A stretch of 64,000 nt of DNA, taken from NCBI GenBank assembly GCA_965247665.1, contig CBDFHH010000005.1, positions 1,178,001 through 1,242,000 on the forward strand. The letters are read 5' to 3'. Within the stretch, counting starts at the first letter, position 1. Every line of letters begins with the position of its first letter. A model generated the notes under the pieces. It did no database searches and was not told the origin of the DNA. It saw only the letters and a list, made by a program, of their open reading frames with translations. Positions 61,294 to 64,000 of this stretch are shown here, piece after piece. This DNA is from CAUZWH01 sp965247665 (GTDB taxonomy: Bacteria > Pseudomonadota > Alphaproteobacteria > SHVV01). The position numbers and the translations under genes were made by a program.

Positions 61294-61959
61294 CTACTCG
61301 GGGCGGTAACTGCCGATCACCAGCGCGGCGAGTGACAGGTCAGCGTTGTCGCGGGCATCCAGTTTGATGGGGGATTGATATCGGGGGTCGGTGCTGTGCG
61401 GGACGAGCCAATGGCTGCCGTCTCGCACGAGGTATTCCTTGACGGTGATTTCATATTCACCGCGTCCGCGCCGCCTTTGACAGACTACGCGCTCGCCCGA
61501 CTTGGCGGTACGTCCGAGATCGTCAAGCGAGATGCAGATCAGGATCGTGCCGTCGGGATATAGCAGATCCATCGATGAACCGCGGACAACAAGTCCGAAC
61601 CTCGGCACTCCGGGATATCGACGATCGGGCGGTACGGCTATTTCGAACCAGTCGCCGTTCGGCCATTCAATCGCTTCGACCCACGCTCCGGCCTGGACCT
61701 GACCGGTTACGGAAACGACGGTTAGTGGTGGGCTGAGCCTTTCATCGATCGCGCGATCGTCTTCGATCAGATCGCTCACGGTGCATCCGAGCACACCCGC
61801 CAGTTTCTCGAGTGTATCGTAGCGGGGATGCTTGGAATGACCGTTTAGGATCGCTTTGACCGCACCTTCGCTCAGGCCTGCATTGAGCGAGAGGGCGCGA
61901 CGCGAGAGCCCTCGTAACGCCATATAGCGAAGCATCTTGTCGCGGAGCATGTCCGCCAT
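61294..61959 (-). CDS. XRE-type repressor with S24 (LexA/CI-like) protease domain
   Basis: 221 residues. An N-terminal helix-turn-helix (about 5-60, RDKMLRYMALRGLSRRALSLNAGLSEGAVKAIL...) is followed by an S24 peptidase domain (about 85-215). The catalytic Ser is in VRGSSMDLLYPDGT and the Lys in EITVKEYL; the cleavage-region motif is QVQAGAW with the Ala-Gly bond. Self-cleavage under DNA damage would relieve repression, as for CI. The start is the ATG at 61959; the open frame to 62127 is not protein-like. It lies upstream of the uncharacterised gene, but no phage genes surround it. Confidence 0.88.
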   Translation of the reverse strand: MADMLRDKMLRYMALRGLSRRALSLNAGLSEGAVKAILNGHSKHPRYDTLEKLAGVLGCTVSDLIEDDRAIDERLSPPLTVVSVTGQVQAGAWVEAIEWPNGDWFEIAVPPDRRYPGVPRFGLVVRGSSMDLLYPDGTILICISLDDLGRTAKSGERVVCQRRRGRGEYEITVKEYLVRDGSHWLVPHSTDPRYQSPIKLDARDNADLSLAALVIGSYRPE

Positions 61960-62133
61960 GAAATCGTACCGCCGGTACCCGATAGAAGGCGTGGGTATTA
62001 TTTTGCCGGATTGTGAATGAGAACCGGCCGTGGCGCAAGGGTCAAGGGATCGCACCGCGAGAACGATCCGCTTCGTCTTGGGCAAGCGCGACCGGGCCAA
62101 AGGGTAAGCGGTAGATCCAGACCACAAAGCGCC

Positions 62134-62159
62134 AACGGCGTGCGCCAGTGGACGCCGTT
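62134..62159 (+). terminator. Hairpin with downstream T-tract
   Basis: AACGGCGT (62134-62141) and ACGCCGTT (62152-62159) form an eight-pair stem with a ten-base loop, followed on the plus strand by TTTCATTTC. It lies right after the stop of the minus-strand glutathione transferase gene, with A-residues on that side, so it may act in both directions. Confidence 0.5.
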
Positions 62160-62160
62160 T

Positions 62161-62793
62161 TCATTTCAACTGTGCGCTCGGCCGTTCGCTCACATCATCA
62201 TACCAGCGCGCGGCGTGCCGGAGGTCTTGCGGAAGCGGTAGCTTGATCCAGGCTGAGAAGTCGATCGCGACCTGCGCGGTGATATCGGCAATCGAGTAGC
62301 GGTCGCCGGCGATGTAGCGGTGCTCGGCAAGCTGTCGGTCGAGTGCGGCAAAAAAACGTCCCATGCGCTCGCGTCCGCGAACCGCGAGTTCCGGGATCTG
62401 CGCGAAGCTATCGGGGCCGGGAAGAGCGCGCCCGGCAAGACCTTTGGCGGCGTTCCGAAATGCTTCGCCCGCGGCGAGAAAGCCATCTATCTCGCAACGA
62501 TGATTCCACATCGCTACGATAGCGCGGTCTTTGGCATCGATCCCCATCAATGGCGGCTCGGGAAAAACGTCCTCGAGATATTGACAGACGGCGATCGCTT
62601 CGCTGATCGCCGTGCCGTCATCGAGCACCAATACGGGCACCGTGCACCAAGGATTCAATTCCCGAAACCGATCGGAGAGTTGTTCGTTGTTGCGGAGATT
62701 GACCTGAACGGTTGGAATGTCCGCCCTCTTCTCCGCGATGAACATGCGCACGCGCCTGGGGCTCGGCGCCGTGCTGCAATCATAGAATTTCAT
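62161..62793 (-). CDS. Glutathione S-transferase family protein
   Basis: 210 residues from ATG 62793, with GGAG upstream. The thioredoxin-like N-terminal domain starts MKFYDCSTAPSPRRVRMFIAEK (Ser8/Ser12 region likely thiol-activating), has cis-Pro in CTVPVLVLDDGTAISEAIAVCQYL, and the C-terminal helical domain ends with YSIADITAQVAIDFSAW. The open frame further upstream to 63027 is not coding. Divergent from the BrkB gene. Substrate unknown. Confidence 0.9.
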   Translation of the reverse strand: MKFYDCSTAPSPRRVRMFIAEKRADIPTVQVNLRNNEQLSDRFRELNPWCTVPVLVLDDGTAISEAIAVCQYLEDVFPEPPLMGIDAKDRAIVAMWNHRCEIDGFLAAGEAFRNAAKGLAGRALPGPDSFAQIPELAVRGRERMGRFFAALDRQLAEHRYIAGDRYSIADITAQVAIDFSAWIKLPLPQDLRHAARWYDDVSERPSAQLK

Positions 62794-62903
62794 GCCAATC
62801 TCCGTTGCAGGATATTCCGAACCAGTATCGCAATACGGCGCTCTTGTCCGCCCCACTTCGGCGTTGGTCGCCGTGACGGCAGGAAACGGGATGGCCTGAA
62901 CAG

Positions 62904-63776
62904 GTGTTTTCGCCGCGCACTCGCTTTCAGGATAAAGTTCGTGACCGGTTCGCGGCTGCGCGCGAGATCGCTTGGTCGACCTGCGTTCATTTTGTCGAGA
63001 ACGATGCGCCGCAGCGAGCGGGGGCAATCGCTTTCAGCACGCTGCTATCGCTGTTTCCGTTCGTGCTGTTTCTCGGCTGGCTGGCGGGATTCCTCGCGAG
63101 CGTCGACGCGGTTAAACGCTTCCTGTTTTATAGCTTCAATCTTCTCCCCAGCGACGTCGATCAAACTCTGCGCCCGGCAATCGACCAGGTATTGCAGGGA
63201 CGCCGTGGCGGCGTCATTACCCTCAGCGTCGTCGTGTCGCTGTGGGCTGCCTCCGCCGCGATCGAAGCATTGCGCTCGGCGTTTAATCGGGCCTATGGCG
63301 TAGTCAGGCCGAGACCTTTCTGGTTTCGAAGGCTGCAGGGCCTGTTGTTCGTAATCGGTGGTACTATCGCAGCGATCGCCATCGTTTGGGCGGGCGTCGT
63401 GTGGCCTATCATGGTCGCGATCCTGCCCGACTTTCTTACCAACCTGGACCGTTACCGCGGAACAGTGGTCATCGCCCCTTATCTCTTGGCGGTGCTCACG
63501 ACCTTTGCCGCAAGCGCGTCGTTCTACCGCTGGCTGCCCAACGTTAGGCAGCGTTGGCGCGATGTCGTACCGGGGGCGTTGTTGACTTCGGTCCTCTGGT
63601 TGGGATTGGCGGCAGTATTCTCATGGTACCTGAAGCAAGCGAGTTTCTATGCACTCGCTTACGGAAGCTTGGCCGGTATCATCATCACGCTCGTATTCTT
63701 CTATCTCAGCGCCGGGATCGTGATCTTTGGCGCGGAACTCAACGGCGTCCTCCATGCGCGTCGGCAAAGCACCTGA
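62904..63776 (+). CDS. YihY/BrkB-family inner-membrane protein
   Basis: 290 residues with six membrane helices. Family signatures are HFVENDAPQRAGAIAFSTLLSLFPFVLF near the N-terminus, RSAFNRAYGVVRPRPFWFRR in the middle, and YGSLAGIIITLVFFYLSAGIVIFGAELN at the end. Older databases called this ribonuclease BN; the present view is a membrane protein of unknown role. The start is a GTG at 62904 with a weak ribosome site. Followed by a hairpin 54 nt later. Confidence 0.92.
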   Translation: MFSPRTRFQDKVRDRFAAAREIAWSTCVHFVENDAPQRAGAIAFSTLLSLFPFVLFLGWLAGFLASVDAVKRFLFYSFNLLPSDVDQTLRPAIDQVLQGRRGGVITLSVVVSLWAASAAIEALRSAFNRAYGVVRPRPFWFRRLQGLLFVIGGTIAAIAIVWAGVVWPIMVAILPDFLTNLDRYRGTVVIAPYLLAVLTTFAASASFYRWLPNVRQRWRDVVPGALLTSVLWLGLAAVFSWYLKQASFYALAYGSLAGIIITLVFFYLSAGIVIFGAELNGVLHARRQST

Positions 63777-63829
63777 CCACGCGACCGCGCAGCCGTCGAT
63801 CGTGAGAACGGACGATTGATTGCAGAGAG

Positions 63830-63856
63830 AAACGCGGAGGTTATGCCGCCGCGTTT
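63830..63856 (+). terminator. Hairpin after the BrkB gene
   Basis: AAACGCGG (63830-63837) and CCGCGTTT (63849-63856) form a perfect eight-pair stem with an eleven-base loop, 54 nt past the BrkB stop. Only three T follow in the stem end. The remaining sequence to the window edge shows no supported gene. Confidence 0.45.
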
Positions 63857-64000
63857 GCGCGCCGTATGGTCTAAACCCGCTCCTCCGGAGTCCGCAAACG
63901 GCTTCCTTGGCTTCCTTGGATGCGGTTGCCAATACGCAACTGAGGCGTCACGCAAGCCCCGCCGGGGGAGCTTTGACTCGGAAGTTGGCAAAAACAGCGA

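Noticed and set aside
1..64000. CRISPR arrays, prophage clusters, rRNA operons or plasmid origins
   Set aside because: No repeat-spacer pattern, phage structural genes, rRNA sequence or replication gene was found; the S24-type repressor stands without phage neighbours.

Overview
The window looks like a chromosomal stretch of a GC-rich alphaproteobacterium, most probably Rhodospirillales-like (inference). Evidence for this is the high G+C third positions, the fabI-aroC pair next to a 17-kDa-antigen-type lipoprotein gene and pdxH, and many Rieske oxygenases, CoA-transferases and RidA proteins typical of versatile soil or marine heterotrophs. No tRNA, rRNA, CRISPR array or intact mobile element was seen.

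Layout. 0-6.5 kb: a catabolic block with a minus-strand operon (cysteine hydrolase, M20-like protein, start of a Rieske enzyme), a GTG-started Rieske oxygenase of the quaternary-ammonium type, a second cysteine hydrolase, an EamA exporter and an aldo/keto reductase. 6.5-14.6 kb: an IS3-family transposase scrap, a DUF898/M48 protease pair, a voltage-gated K+ channel, a PHB-depolymerase-like lipoprotein and two membrane proteins. 14.6-26 kb: a shortened DUF427 gene, a GlcG/HbpS protein, an LVIVD-repeat protein, a triple-RidA protein, an amidohydrolase plus Rieske pair, a frameshifted phosphotransferase, a cupin, Pcm, a methyltransferase, and the acetaldehyde dehydrogenase / hydroxy-oxovalerate aldolase pair. 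26-35 kb: glutathione transferase, CoA-transferase, enoyl-CoA hydratase, aldo/keto reductase, formate-THF ligase, AhpD-like protein, acyl-CoA dehydrogenase and a TTC38-like protein. 35-41 kb: housekeeping genes (aroC, fabI, surface lipoprotein, pdxH, CDF exporter, universal stress protein, SDR).

41-47 kb: a decayed amidohydrolase remnant, a compact ABC importer plus amidohydrolase operon, and two back-to-back gene remnants. 47-57 kb: an acyl-CoA synthetase, a tightly overlapping six-gene minus-strand operon (MBL hydrolase, two CoA-transferase subunits, FetA, FetB, YnfA), RidA, MAPEG, and a split thiamine-diphosphate decarboxylase followed by a phthalate-type Rieske enzyme. 57-64 kb: a frameshifted lipoprotein gene, a candidate structured small RNA with promoter and terminator, an NmrA-like reductase, a YbaN protein, a class II aldolase, an S24-type repressor with a likely target gene and operator, a glutathione transferase and a BrkB membrane protein.

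The catabolic genes fit oxidation of small N-containing or aromatic compounds (Rieske enzymes), hydrolysis of amides (cysteine hydrolases, amidohydrolases), cleanup of reactive enamines (RidA) and CoA-dependent breakdown; substrates cannot be read from the sequence. The observations I rate highest are the unassigned small RNA locus near 57.7 kb, the repressor/operator pair near 61.2 kb, and an M20-family protein that has lost nearly all its metal ligands. I cannot show that any of them is a new system.
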